The notes beneath the pieces are model-generated. The model worked only from the letters and a program-made list of their open reading frames with translations, was not told where the DNA came from and did no database searches. A program made the translations under genes and the position numbers. This document shows, one piece after another, positions 25,375 through 34,403 of a DNA stretch of 64,000 nucleotides (positions are counted from its first letter, which is position 1; the number at the start of each line of letters is the position of its first letter). The stretch covers positions 53,799 to 117,798 of the forward strand of contig NZ_FQVF01000017.1 in assembly GCF_900129155.1 (NCBI RefSeq), read 5' to 3'. The DNA is from Marinomonas polaris DSM 16579 (GTDB taxonomy: Bacteria > Pseudomonadota > Gammaproteobacteria > Pseudomonadales > Marinomonadaceae).

Positions 25375-27339
25375 TTATTTGCTTCTGCGCATGTCATATC
25401 TTTTTTCGTTGTAAAGCCAAGTACCTAGCAGTGGATGTGCAATAGCTTGGTTTATTAAATCCTCACTAACATCATCACTTGGTGTTAATGTTAAGTCTTT
25501 ATAGGAAAAGGTTTTTGGCGATTTCTTCGGCTGTAGAATAACGACTTTGTTATCTTTCAAGAAGGCTTGGTTTTCATTGAATTGCATAATCGCCCGTCCC
25601 ACATAATTATCACCGACTTTTGTTAAGTCTTGTCCAATCATTGGGTGTTCTGAATCTACGCCAATTAATGACAAAAGTGTTGGTGCCAAGTCTATTTGGC
25701 TGACCAATCGACTATCACTTTTAGGTTTTATTCCATCGCCTATGATTAAAGCTGGTATGTGAAAGCTTGGAATTGGCACTAAATCTGACCGGGTTGTACG
25801 TGCGTCATGATCGGCAACCACTAAGAATACTGTATCTTTCCAATAGTCTTCTTGTTTCGCTAATTTGAAAAAATGGCCTATTGCATGGTCGGCGTATTTG
25901 ACCGCATTCTCACGAGTTGCTTTGGGCGTATTGTAAAGTTCAATTTTGTTGTCAGGGAATTCAAATGGGTCGTGGTTTGATGAGCTGAATACCAAACTGA
26001 AAAAAGGTTTCCCTGTCTTAGATTTTGCTACAAAGTCTTGATTGGCTTTGGTGAAAAGATCTTCATCACTCACACCCCAAGAGCCAACAAACTCAGGATT
26101 CACGAAGTCTTTTTCTTCGATGATGGAGTTGAAGCCGTTACCTAAGAAGAAGGTTTTCATGTTGTCAAAATGAGCGCCACCACCATAGATGAAGTTAGTG
26201 TCATAACCTTGTTTACCGAGTAGTTTGGCAATAGTGAAAAAATTGGTTTGTGAATTAGGGAGTTTTACTGTGCTACGCGCGGGAGTAGGAACAAAGCCTG
26301 TTACAACTGCTTCAATACCTCGTACCGAGCGAGTTCCAGTCGCGTATAAATTGTTGAATGACCATGCTTCAGGCACCAATTTATCGTATTCAGGCGTTAA
26401 AGGAAGCCCGCCTAAACTGCCAACAAACTGCGCTCCCAAGCTTTCCTCAAGAATGATAACAAGATTTTTCGGGCGATCAAAACGCTGAGTAGCTTGTTGC
26501 ATGTGTAGGGTAGGAAGGTCTTCAGATGTGAACTGATCTTTATCTAGCCCCATTGCTTTATGGGTCTCTGCAATGACCCTGTCCTGGCTCATTTCTGGGT
26601 ACAGTTCAAATGAGCTAACTTCATCGGCCATTTGGCTTACGGCGTACATAAGAGAATAAGTCGAGTTAAGGGTTAGGCTATTTACTAGTGGATCGTTAGT
26701 AAATGCCGTATAGCTTGGATTTATTGGTCTGTGCTGCAAGCTTGAACGAGCGCCAAGAAATGCAAGACAGAAAATGATAACGACTAATACTGGACGTTCG
26801 AACCATTTAGGCTGTGGAAGTTTGACTATGCTTTGTTTACGAAAAAATTGATACGCCAAAATGATAGTGATAGTGGATATTAATGACGTCAAAAGCAAAG
26901 TGAGCTTATGGCCTTCGATAAGCATAGAAAATACTTCTTTCGGATAGAGTAAGTATTCTACAAAAAGTCGATTTGGTCTTAAGCTGTATTCCTCAATAAA
27001 AGGAGGTGTAGAGGCTTCCATAAAAATCAGCAAAACAAAGGTGCATGTTAGCCAGATTCGAGTGAGGAGATCCCAAATACGATTGATATAGGGAATGCCT
27101 GAAATAAGTAAACTGATGACTGCAGGTATGCCGATTATGTATGAGATGGAAGCGATATCAATGCGTAAGCCGAAACCAAGCAATGTGATCCAATCGGCAG
27201 CACTGTCGATTCGATCATATTTCCAGATCATTAATAACAAACGACTAAGTGATAAGCAGAGTAGGGTGAGAGCTAAAAAACATAAATACGGTTTGAGAGG
27301 AGATAGAACACGTAACCATGAGTTTTTATTTTTTGGCAT
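25375..27339 (-). CDS. LTA synthase/OpgB-like phosphoglycerol transferase family protein
   Basis: A 654-residue inner-membrane protein. Five N-terminal helices (residues about 15-185) precede a periplasmic alkaline-phosphatase-fold domain. Metal- and active-site motifs visible are NLVIILEES near residue 290, GTRSVRGIEAVV near 330 (candidate nucleophile threonine), SSSNHDPFEFP near 450 and VADHDARTT near 510. Gram-negative members transfer phosphoglycerol or phosphoethanolamine to periplasmic glucans or lipid A derivatives. The exact acceptor is unknown. An EptA-like gene follows it by position, and both are on the minus strand with an 79-base gap, so a joint role in envelope decoration is plausible. 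Confidence 0.85.
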   Translation of the reverse strand: MPKNKNSWLRVLSPLKPYLCFLALTLLCLSLSRLLLMIWKYDRIDSAADWITLLGFGLRIDIASISYIIGIPAVISLLISGIPYINRIWDLLTRIWLTCTFVLLIFMEASTPPFIEEYSLRPNRLFVEYLLYPKEVFSMLIEGHKLTLLLTSLISTITIILAYQFFRKQSIVKLPQPKWFERPVLVVIIFCLAFLGARSSLQHRPINPSYTAFTNDPLVNSLTLNSTYSLMYAVSQMADEVSSFELYPEMSQDRVIAETHKAMGLDKDQFTSEDLPTLHMQQATQRFDRPKNLVIILEESLGAQFVGSLGGLPLTPEYDKLVPEAWSFNNLYATGTRSVRGIEAVVTGFVPTPARSTVKLPNSQTNFFTIAKLLGKQGYDTNFIYGGGAHFDNMKTFFLGNGFNSIIEEKDFVNPEFVGSWGVSDEDLFTKANQDFVAKSKTGKPFFSLVFSSSNHDPFEFPDNKIELYNTPKATRENAVKYADHAIGHFFKLAKQEDYWKDTVFLVVADHDARTTRSDLVPIPSFHIPALIIGDGIKPKSDSRLVSQIDLAPTLLSLIGVDSEHPMIGQDLTKVGDNYVGRAIMQFNENQAFLKDNKVVILQPKKSPKTFSYKDLTLTPSDDVSEDLINQAIAHPLLGTWLYNEKRYDMRRSK

Positions 27340-27418
27340 ATCTTATCTCTATAAATTATTATATGTGCACTAGAATATAGTAGATAAAGTAAATAAAAAG
27401 TAAAAAATAATGTGTATC

Positions 27419-29071
27419 TTAACCTTTTTCATTGTTTTTTCGGCATTTTTTGTAAAGATCGAGTTCTTGGTCATAGGTCGATGTTTTTACATCCATGATG
27501 CCAAGTAGAGAGTGAAAGATATAATCTTGCGATATGTTGCTGTTTTGAGCTTCATTTTTTAGACAGGTTTGATCTATGTTTTTAGTTTTTTTAAAGCCGT
27601 CCGACATCCATAACATGAGAGGGACTCTTGTTTGATAAATAGGAGCAAATGCGTAGGGTAGTCCGTGTAAAAATACGCCATTTTCTCCTAATGATTCGCC
27701 GTGATCAGAAAGATATAAGAGGCTTGTATTATACTGGTCGCTGACGCCTTTGAGTTTGTCGATAAGTTTACTGATAACAAAATCAGTGTAATGAATAGTG
27801 TTATCGTAAGAGTTTATAATGCTTTCGGAAGAGCAATTTTCTACATCATTTCTCTGACAATCAGGGGTGAATTTTTTCTGATCATCTGGATAGCGTTTAA
27901 AATAATTTGGCCCATGGCTGCCCATTAAATGAATGAAAATAACCCTATCACCTTCCATGTTTTTTATATCTGAATCTAAATTATCTAAAAGAGCCATATC
28001 GTAACAACTATTACCATTACAGAACTCATTTACTACTTCACGATTTAATGTCGTTTTAGTGATGTTGTTGGCAACATCTTTGTCACCACCATCATTTTCT
28101 TTCCAAAGTAATGAAATGCCTGCTCTTTTGAGAATGTCGATAGCATTATCTTGATGTTTGGCGACAGATTCTTTGTATTCATCTCTTGATAGAGCGGAAA
28201 ACATACAAGGTACCGATACCGCTGTTGCAGTTCCGCATGACGCGACATCTCTAAATGAAATTACATCTTGTTTGCTAGTATATTCATTGGTTGGTCTTGG
28301 ATAGCCATTTAGCTGATAGTTTTGTGAGCGCGCTGTTTCGCCAAGTACAAAGAAAAATAGAGTCGGTTTTTGTGATGGATCCTTTATAGCTTGTTTTGCA
28401 TCCTCACCAATTTTTTTATAGGTGACAGGGCTGGAAAAATAAGTGTTCTTTATGTACTTATAACTGCTTGAAAGGTAGTAAGTAGGGACAATCATTTCTT
28501 TTAAGTAGCTGTTTTTTCTACCTATATAGCTCAGATCTTTGAAGTAAAAAAAGACAATGGATAAAATGACAAGCACAGAAACGAAGATGGAAAGCGATTT
28601 TTTAATCACGCTAATTTCAGGTCTGATTTTTACTAGCGCTACCATTAAAGAAGGGATGATGCCTGTGATAGCCACCCAAAATACGGAATAAAAACTTAGA
28701 TAAGAGGCTGCTTCACCTGTATCGGTTTCAAATGCGTTTTGAATAATTCCGTAATCGACGGAGATTCCATAATTATATATTACGTAACTTACAATACTGG
28801 ATGTTAATAGTAAAAAAATAAATAATGGCTTGGTAATATAAGGCCAACTAATCAGACTAAATAAAATATTTGTGATTAAAAAAATAAAAATTGGCATGCA
28901 TAAAAAAAGACCAATATTCATAGAGTTTGAACGTTCTAAAGCGTCATATAGTTGTACATAGAAAGGAATGTTTATAACTAACGCGTAGTACAAGGCAATC
29001 AATATCGTTAATTTAAAATATGTGATTTTTATTCTGATTTTCTTTGATAATGATTCTGATTTCAAATCCAT
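27419..29071 (-). CDS. eptA: Lipid A phosphoethanolamine transferase (EptA family)
   Basis: A 550-residue inner-membrane enzyme that moves phosphoethanolamine from phosphatidylethanolamine to lipid A, lowering surface negative charge and affinity for cationic peptides. Five N-terminal TM helices span residues about 15-185. The periplasmic domain has all family motifs: FVLGETARSQNY, CGTATAVSVPCMFS with the catalytic threonine, MGSHGPNYF and YLSDHGESLGENG with zinc ligands. Cysteine pairs match the family disulfides. The gene is very AT-rich: 28501-28560 has 18 G/C of 60. It lies upstream of the LTA-synthase-like gene on the same strand. No PmrAB-type regulator is adjacent. Confidence 0.88.
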   Translation of the reverse strand: MDLKSESLSKKIRIKITYFKLTILIALYYALVINIPFYVQLYDALERSNSMNIGLFLCMPIFIFLITNILFSLISWPYITKPLFIFLLLTSSIVSYVIYNYGISVDYGIIQNAFETDTGEAASYLSFYSVFWVAITGIIPSLMVALVKIRPEISVIKKSLSIFVSVLVILSIVFFYFKDLSYIGRKNSYLKEMIVPTYYLSSSYKYIKNTYFSSPVTYKKIGEDAKQAIKDPSQKPTLFFFVLGETARSQNYQLNGYPRPTNEYTSKQDVISFRDVASCGTATAVSVPCMFSALSRDEYKESVAKHQDNAIDILKRAGISLLWKENDGGDKDVANNITKTTLNREVVNEFCNGNSCYDMALLDNLDSDIKNMEGDRVIFIHLMGSHGPNYFKRYPDDQKKFTPDCQRNDVENCSSESIINSYDNTIHYTDFVISKLIDKLKGVSDQYNTSLLYLSDHGESLGENGVFLHGLPYAFAPIYQTRVPLMLWMSDGFKKTKNIDQTCLKNEAQNSNISQDYIFHSLLGIMDVKTSTYDQELDLYKKCRKNNEKG

Positions 29072-29373
29072 TTTAATTCTTTCGCTTTTTATTAATTTAA
29101 CAGTTAGCCTAAGCTTAGTTTCTAATTTATTTATAGCAACTTTTATTTTGTGAATTAAAAAATGTTTTAAGTGTATTTTTGTTTTTTATGTTAAATTTTT
29201 TATATTTTTTTCATATATTGAGTGCGTTTTTATGGGGAAATGACAAATTACCTAGTTCTAGGTGACGAGGGGAGTAGCTTCTCTACTATCTTATTTAGAA
29301 GTGTCTAAAATAGGATAGTAGAAAGGCAGGGAAGAAGAGTGTTTTTTATACAGTTAAGAATGAAAATTCGCGC
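29072..29373. other. AT-rich intergenic region with imperfect hairpin
   Basis: This is the upstream region of the EptA-like gene. An imperfect inverted repeat pairs CTACTATCTTATTTAGA (29283-29299) with 29304-29321, with one mismatch and one unpaired base around a four-base loop. Neither side has a clean T-run, so it may be an operator or a weak terminator for the 56-residue protein gene upstream. I see no other feature. Confidence 0.45.
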
Positions 29374-29544
29374 TTAGTCTTTTTTCTCTATAGTGATTTC
29401 TAGTGTCTTGCTGTTGCCCGCAAACCACTTTTGAACGTAAAGTGATCCCATAATTGGAGCCTTGCCTTCTTCTGGCACTTCTTGGTAGCGTACGCTGTTT
29501 TTGGTTTCTTTCTCGTATTCGAATGTAACGGTTGTTTTAGACAT
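29374..29544 (-). CDS. Conserved small protein, 56 residues
   Basis: A short frame with an ATG at 29544 and TAA at 29374. The product begins MSKTTVTFEYEKETKNSVRY and ends with a TLEITIEKK strand; it looks like a compact beta-rich fold with no signal or TM segment. The residue pattern (KETKNSVRYQEV, GSLYVQKWF) recalls uncharacterised small proteins of marine gammaproteobacteria and pseudomonads. AAGGAAGTC lies just before the start. It lies 14 bases after the rRNA methyltransferase-like gene on the same strand, so the two may be cotranscribed. Function unknown. Confidence 0.75.
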   Translation of the reverse strand: MSKTTVTFEYEKETKNSVRYQEVPEEGKAPIMGSLYVQKWFAGNSKTLEITIEKKD

Positions 29545-29558
29545 TGTGACTTCCTTAA

Positions 29559-30515
29559 TTAGTTAATTTCTTCATCAGGTGTTTTCTGAAATATAAGCGC
29601 TTTTAAACCGCTTTCTATGTCGATATCCAAAAACTCTGGCGGATTATCAAGTCGGTATTGAAACGCTAAAGTTGGAGCTTCTTCACGCATGCCATCAATT
29701 AAAAATTGCGCAGGAATGCTTGGATCATTGACACAAGCAAGCACTTGACCATTTTCAGCTAATAACTCAGGTAAGCGTCGTAATATTTTTTGATAATCTT
29801 TAGTTAGCGCAAAGCTGCCGCGCTGAAATGTCGGCGGATCTATGATGATAAGATCATATTCGCCATATTTTTTGATTTTTCCCCAAGATTTGAAAATATC
29901 ATGGGCGAAGAATTTCACACAGTTTAAATCATGTTGGTTGAGTCTGTGATTTTCTCTGCCTCGGGTAAGCACGGCTTTTGCCATATCTAGATTAACCACA
30001 AAATCTGCACCACCCGTTATGGCAGCGACAGAGAAGCCACAGGTATAAGCAAATAGATTGAGTACGCGTTTGTGTTGGCTGTTTTCTTTTACCCAGCGTC
30101 GTCCGTATCGCATATCAAGAAAAAGACCAGAGTTCTGATTCTTGCCTAGATCGAGTTGAAAAAGTAGGCCTTCTTCGTTAACGATCTGTTGCTCTTGGTA
30201 ATTCCCCCAGAGGCATTCAGTCGGGCTTCGTTCACGGCTTCGGTGCTGAAGTAATAGCGATTGTGCTTTGCTATCACTCCATTCAGCTCTACTTGTCCAG
30301 TTGATGATTTCTTCATTCAGTTTGTCTAGTTCATCAGCAGTTGGTTCTTTGAAAAGAGAAATGAGGACTTGTCCCTCTAGCCAATCCACAGTGATCTGTT
30401 CTAGTCCAGGAAAGCAGCGGCCTCGACCGTGAAATAGTCGCTGCACACCATTTGGTGATTGAGCTAGTTTGTTAAAAACTTGTTCTGTAAGTGTTGCGAG
30501 TGACTGCGTGTCCAT
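29559..30515 (-). CDS. SAM-dependent methyltransferase, RlmI/RlmK-like
   Basis: A 318-residue protein with an N-terminal region of about 120 residues and a Rossmann domain containing VLNLFAYTCGFSVAA (motif I), NLDMAKAVL, and IIIDPPTF (motif IV). This layout is that of rRNA methyltransferases related to RlmI and the RlmK half of RlmKL, although the PUA domain of RlmI is not obvious. A 23S rRNA cytosine or guanine target is likely but unproved. ATG 30515 is used; a TTG at 30569 would add 18 residues of low-complexity sequence (LLLFHHHQN). A small conserved protein gene follows. Confidence 0.78.
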   Translation of the reverse strand: MDTQSLATLTEQVFNKLAQSPNGVQRLFHGRGRCFPGLEQITVDWLEGQVLISLFKEPTADELDKLNEEIINWTSRAEWSDSKAQSLLLQHRSRERSPTECLWGNYQEQQIVNEEGLLFQLDLGKNQNSGLFLDMRYGRRWVKENSQHKRVLNLFAYTCGFSVAAITGGADFVVNLDMAKAVLTRGRENHRLNQHDLNCVKFFAHDIFKSWGKIKKYGEYDLIIIDPPTFQRGSFALTKDYQKILRRLPELLAENGQVLACVNDPSIPAQFLIDGMREEAPTLAFQYRLDNPPEFLDIDIESGLKALIFQKTPDEEIN

Positions 30516-30634
30516 AAAATACGTATTCTGATGGTGATGAAATAAGAGCAGGTATTTTACTGATAACAAGCCAAGAGGCCAGAAAAAGCCAACATTAGGC
30601 GTATTTGAAAGGGAAAATCAGTCGTCAAGGTGAA

Positions 30635-30673
30635 AAATATTCATCGAGCCAGTGGTTGGCTCGATGAATATTT
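30635..30673 (-). terminator. Intrinsic terminator downstream of the PepSY gene
   Basis: A perfect 17-base stem (AAATATTCATCGAGCCA and complement) encloses the loop GTGGT. On the minus strand it is followed by ATATTTTTC. It stands 18 bases after the stop codon of the PepSY-type gene. Confidence 0.75.
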
Positions 30674-30690
30674 AGTTGTTAGAAATAGAA

Positions 30691-32085
30691 TTATTGACGC
30701 TTCCAGCGATAAACATCAATTAACAAAAAGGCGAGTAAGCTAACGCCCATAACTGGCATGCTTATACCCAATGCAATGGCGATTAGTACTGTGATTATTT
30801 TTTGTGGACCAGTTAGTCTTGCCCATGCTTGCAATAATGGTTTAGAAGTTGATCCGGCCTGTGGGCGGCGAATCCACCACATTCTGTAGCCCCAAATAAT
30901 CATGAAGCACAAAGACAAGCCGAAGATGGTTAGGATTATTTGGTTAACGACGCCAAACAAAACACCCATGTGAGCATCAATGCCCCAGCGAATCAGCTTG
31001 GCAACAATAGGGAAAGTGGCAAAATCGGCACGACTGGTGACAGTCATAGTGCTAGCATCAACGGCAACACTGTCTACTTGAGTCGGCCAAGATCGATCGA
31101 TCTCACTTACTCGCCATGCTTTGTCTTTTGTTGATGAAGGTCTTATTTCTAGCTTATTGGCATCAATTCCTGCGTCTCTTGCTGCCTTGAGTACACCATC
31201 AAATAGAGCATCAACATTTTCAAATTTTTCCGCCGTTTGCTTCTTTGTCTGCATGTTGTGATGACTTGAATGATTGAGATGATCTGCGTGCTCATCTGAC
31301 ATCATCATATTGTGATCTATAGTTGTCAGGTCTTGTGAGACTGAAGGTGTTATCCAGCCAATGCTATTGCGCAAAGCACTGATGTTGTCGCCAGCCCATT
31401 TCGACCAAGTTAATCCCGTAATAGAAACAAAGATCAGACCAACAAAAAGACAAAGACCAACTTGATAATGGCGGCGGCGCTTACGCAGATGTTCTGTTTT
31501 GTTCGCGAATTCTGCTTTGTTTTTCTTTCCACCCTTGTACCAAAGGAAAAGTCCACCAATCGCTGCAATCCACAACCATGAAGCTGCAAGTTCGCTGTAA
31601 TAGCGACCCACTTCACTCATGAGTAGCTGGCGGTGCAAAAAACTAATGGTGGTTCTGAAAGGTAAAGAACCACTTGTGCCATAAACGGGCAAATTGCCTT
31701 TCATTTCAAGTGTTATCGGATCAATAAAAATCGCTCTGGAACCAGATAGGTTTGCACTTGGGTCGAGAAACATAACACGTGTTGTATCGCCTTGCTCTGG
31801 TGCTGGGCGTACGGCAAATAAGGTTAAATCACTCGTTAGGTGTGATTTTGCCGCAGTTATTTGTTGTGACAGCGGTTTGGCCTCGCCGACACTTTGCGTT
31901 GTTAAAACATCTTTGTAGATGGCATTTTCAATCTGCGGCGTAATCACATAGAGGGTTCCAGTAAGAGCCGCTACAAAGATAAAGGGCCCAACAAAAAGAC
32001 CAATATAAAAATGCAGTCGTGTAATTAAAAGTAGCATAGCATTTGAAGCAGATTCAGATGCCTTGTTATTTGTTTTTGTAGACAT
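30691..32085 (-). CDS. PepSY-associated TM protein
   Basis: A 464-residue inner-membrane protein of the PepSY_TM family, with the first helix near residues 22-46 (HFYIGLFVGPFIFVAALTGTLYV), a second after a 120-residue periplasmic loop, a third near 205, a second loop, and two final helices near 370-460. Some relatives reduce ferric siderophores. The second loop contains MMMSDEHADHLNHSSHHNM, a Met/His-rich string that looks metal-binding and is not a fixed family feature. ATG 32085 is preferred over an upstream in-frame codon, which lacks a ribosome-binding site and adds a charged stretch. It follows a DUF2946 gene with another Met/His-rich stretch. Confidence 0.8.
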   Translation of the reverse strand: MSTKTNNKASESASNAMLLLITRLHFYIGLFVGPFIFVAALTGTLYVITPQIENAIYKDVLTTQSVGEAKPLSQQITAAKSHLTSDLTLFAVRPAPEQGDTTRVMFLDPSANLSGSRAIFIDPITLEMKGNLPVYGTSGSLPFRTTISFLHRQLLMSEVGRYYSELAASWLWIAAIGGLFLWYKGGKKNKAEFANKTEHLRKRRRHYQVGLCLFVGLIFVSITGLTWSKWAGDNISALRNSIGWITPSVSQDLTTIDHNMMMSDEHADHLNHSSHHNMQTKKQTAEKFENVDALFDGVLKAARDAGIDANKLEIRPSSTKDKAWRVSEIDRSWPTQVDSVAVDASTMTVTSRADFATFPIVAKLIRWGIDAHMGVLFGVVNQIILTIFGLSLCFMIIWGYRMWWIRRPQAGSTSKPLLQAWARLTGPQKIITVLIAIALGISMPVMGVSLLAFLLIDVYRWKRQ

Positions 32086-32238
32086 AGTAATTTCTCGTCT
32101 TATAGAAAAGGGCAAAATGACGCCTCTGAGTGAAAATCTCACTTTTCTATCATCATGAAAGACGCGCACAAAAATATCTGTTCTGTGATAAATCAGAATA
32201 GGCTGCGTCGTTTTTTTTGATATTAATTATGGTATTAA

Positions 32239-32736
32239 TTAGACCGAAATTACTGGTGGTGCTCTGGGTAAAATAGAGGTGAAGGGCACATGATATTTGT
32301 GCGAAATAGTCGCTGTTACCATGTTTGGGTAGCGGCTTTGTGTCAGTGGAATAAGTTCGAAGGTTTTCGCGTCAATCCAGTTTAAATGGAAGAGCAGGGA
32401 ACAATAACCGCAGGCTTCTAATAAATTAGCGCTTTCACCATGTGCGTGATGCCCGTGGTGACTAATATGTGCAGAGCTTACCTGTTTTTGCTTACTGTTC
32501 GCTTGCTCGGCAAGCATTTTTGCATGGTCGTGCCCTGACATATCCATGGCTTCCATCTCCATGCTTTCCATAGACATTGGCGCCATGGTTGGCTGGGGCG
32601 AAAGTGCATTGCTTATTTGTGAGAATAGCGGACCAAAATAAATAAGAAAAACTGCAAACAAGCCAACGCACACAGCGAACTGTGTGAGTTTATTTCTATG
32701 ACTCTTTAATTTAGAGCTCTTTAATTCAAAGTACAT
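32239..32736 (-). CDS. DUF2946 family protein with Met/His-rich segment
   Basis: A 165-residue protein. A TM helix (FAVCVGLFAVFLIYFGPLF) near residues 22-40 leaves the remainder probably in the periplasm. MSMESMEMEAMDMSGHDHAKM and HISHHGHHAHGE are dense in methionine and histidine, as in copper-handling proteins, and CGYCSLLFHL carries the CxxC of the DUF2946 family. Relatives are often encoded with copper or heme/TonB genes. ATG 32736 avoids overlap with the upstream DUF2750 gene. The next gene downstream is the PepSY protein, 153 bases away. A role in periplasmic copper handling is an inference from composition. Confidence 0.7.
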   Translation of the reverse strand: MYFELKSSKLKSHRNKLTQFAVCVGLFAVFLIYFGPLFSQISNALSPQPTMAPMSMESMEMEAMDMSGHDHAKMLAEQANSKQKQVSSAHISHHGHHAHGESANLLEACGYCSLLFHLNWIDAKTFELIPLTQSRYPNMVTATISHKYHVPFTSILPRAPPVISV

Positions 32737-32759
32737 GGCGCTTGTATCAGTAATTACTA

Positions 32760-33128
32760 CTAACTTTTGAGGTCGATTGCATGTTCTTCTGCTGAGGAAA
32801 CAATGCACTCACCAGCAAGATTAGGTGCTACACCAACCGAGAAACCATCGCCTTGCATACCTGGTAGCCACTTTTCGGCCCAATCTGCTGCGTTAATTTC
32901 CAGGCTATTGAAGCCTTGATAATCCTTCTCGCCCCAAGCTGTCGCTAGGGTTTCAGCTGGCCAAATTGGTAATACTTTGTCACTACCAAGATCTATAATC
33001 AAACAGCCTTCAGTGTCAGCAAGCGTCCATACAGAAGCGCCTTTTTTTACAAGGTTCAAAACGTGGTCATAGCGATCGCTGCTAGGTAAGCGGTAAAAAG
33101 TATCATCAAGAAGGATTGTGTTTGACAT
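32760..33128 (-). CDS. DUF2750 domain protein
   Basis: A 122-residue soluble protein. RYDHVLNLVKKGASVWTLAD, VLPIWPAETLA and the segment SLEINAADWAEKWLPGM match the DUF2750 family, which is common in proteobacteria and has no known function. There is no catalytic motif that I recognise. It lies just upstream of the DUF2946 gene, with its last codons 23 bases before that start, so they may share a transcript. ATG at 33128. Confidence 0.78.
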   Translation of the reverse strand: MSNTILLDDTFYRLPSSDRYDHVLNLVKKGASVWTLADTEGCLIIDLGSDKVLPIWPAETLATAWGEKDYQGFNSLEINAADWAEKWLPGMQGDGFSVGVAPNLAGECIVSSAEEHAIDLKS

Positions 33129-33233
33129 GCGGTTAGCTCAATTCGGTAATATAAAAAAACAGCATCTTACCACATTGACCAAAAGAGTGATTAATTCAAT
33201 CTCCCTTTAATCAATGCGGCAGATAAAAATAGG

Positions 33234-34241
33234 TTATTCGAACAGGGCGTTCAAGTGTTTTAAATGCCGTTCTTTGTGATGGTCTTCCATCCAACTACCA
33301 GTGATGCCATTTTTAGCTAATTGAAATAATTCTTCTTTGCTGATACTGGTACCGTTAATTAATGAGGCATAGTTGTCGTTCATATAACCACCAAAATAGG
33401 CAGGATCATCCGAATTAACCGTCGCATTTAGGCCGAGCGTCAACATATTTTTAATTGGGTGATTTTTCATGTCATTAACGACACAAAGTTTCAAGTTAGA
33501 AAGTGGGCAAACCGTCAGAGTTAAGTTTCGTTGCTTGATTGCTTCAATAAGCTTGTCGTCTTCCAGTGCTCTGTTGCCATGATCGATTCTATCAACGCCG
33601 ATTTGCTCAATGGCTTGCCAAACGTAGTCTGGAGGTCCTTCTTCGCCAGCATGTGCCGTTATCTTCAGTCCAAGATTCTTGCAAGCTTCGAACACGCGTA
33701 AGAATTTTTCAGGAGGGTGTCCTACTTCCGAACTGTCTAATCCAATGCCGTAAATCCATTTTAGGTGAGGCTTTGCTAACTCAAGGGTTTCAAATGCGCT
33801 TTCTTCACTTAAATGCCTTAAGAAAGACATGATTAGCTTGGATGTCATCCCCCACTTTTTCTCTGCATCTTGAAGAGCGTTATAGATACCTTGGATTTGA
33901 ACATCAAAGCTAACGCCACGAGATAAATGACCTTGAGGGTCAAAAAATATCTCTACATGGACGACATTTTCACTGTGGACTTTTTCTAAATACGCCATCG
34001 TAAGGTCATAAAAATCGGCTTCGTGAAGAAGCACCGACATGCCTTGGTAATAAAGGTCTAGGAAGTCTTGTAAATTGGTGAATTGATAGGCTGCTTTTAA
34101 GGCGTCTACTGTATTGTATTTCAATTCAACCTGATTGCGTTGTGCTATGGCAAACATCTGCTCTGGCTCAAAGGTACCTTCAATGTGTAAATGAAGTTCG
34201 GTCTTGGGCATTTTTTTTGATAGTTCGATTAGTGTTTCCAT
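33234..34241 (-). CDS. Adenine deaminase (adenosine deaminase superfamily)
   Basis: A 335-residue amidohydrolase. LHLHIEGTFEP near residue 17 holds the first metal ligands, AHAGEEGPPDY near 200 the catalytic glutamate, DHGNRALED the next ligand, and NSDDPAYFGGY near 285 the metal-bound aspartate. The wording of these motifs follows the bacterial adenine deaminase branch (like the Pseudomonas enzyme once called adenosine deaminase), which converts adenine to hypoxanthine. It is encoded after a BMP-type purine/nucleoside ABC transporter on the same strand, with a 162-base gap. Adenosine as substrate cannot be excluded from sequence. Confidence 0.85.
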   Translation of the reverse strand: METLIELSKKMPKTELHLHIEGTFEPEQMFAIAQRNQVELKYNTVDALKAAYQFTNLQDFLDLYYQGMSVLLHEADFYDLTMAYLEKVHSENVVHVEIFFDPQGHLSRGVSFDVQIQGIYNALQDAEKKWGMTSKLIMSFLRHLSEESAFETLELAKPHLKWIYGIGLDSSEVGHPPEKFLRVFEACKNLGLKITAHAGEEGPPDYVWQAIEQIGVDRIDHGNRALEDDKLIEAIKQRNLTLTVCPLSNLKLCVVNDMKNHPIKNMLTLGLNATVNSDDPAYFGGYMNDNYASLINGTSISKEELFQLAKNGITGSWMEDHHKERHLKHLNALFE

Positions 34242-34403
34242 AGGTTTACCTTTCGTTGCTTTGCTGTGCCTTGGATTCTTAAATATAACGATAAAAACGC
34301 AGATGAAAAAGAATGGCTGGCAGTGTTTAAGAGTGGTCGTTTAAAAAGCAGGAGAATATACAGCCAGCAGAGCTGGCCGTATATAAAAATTAATGTGCAA
34401 AAA

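Noticed and set aside
34242..34403. Gap before the solute-binding gene as a possible terminator or riboswitch
   Set aside because: I found no stem with a T-run and no conserved riboswitch core.
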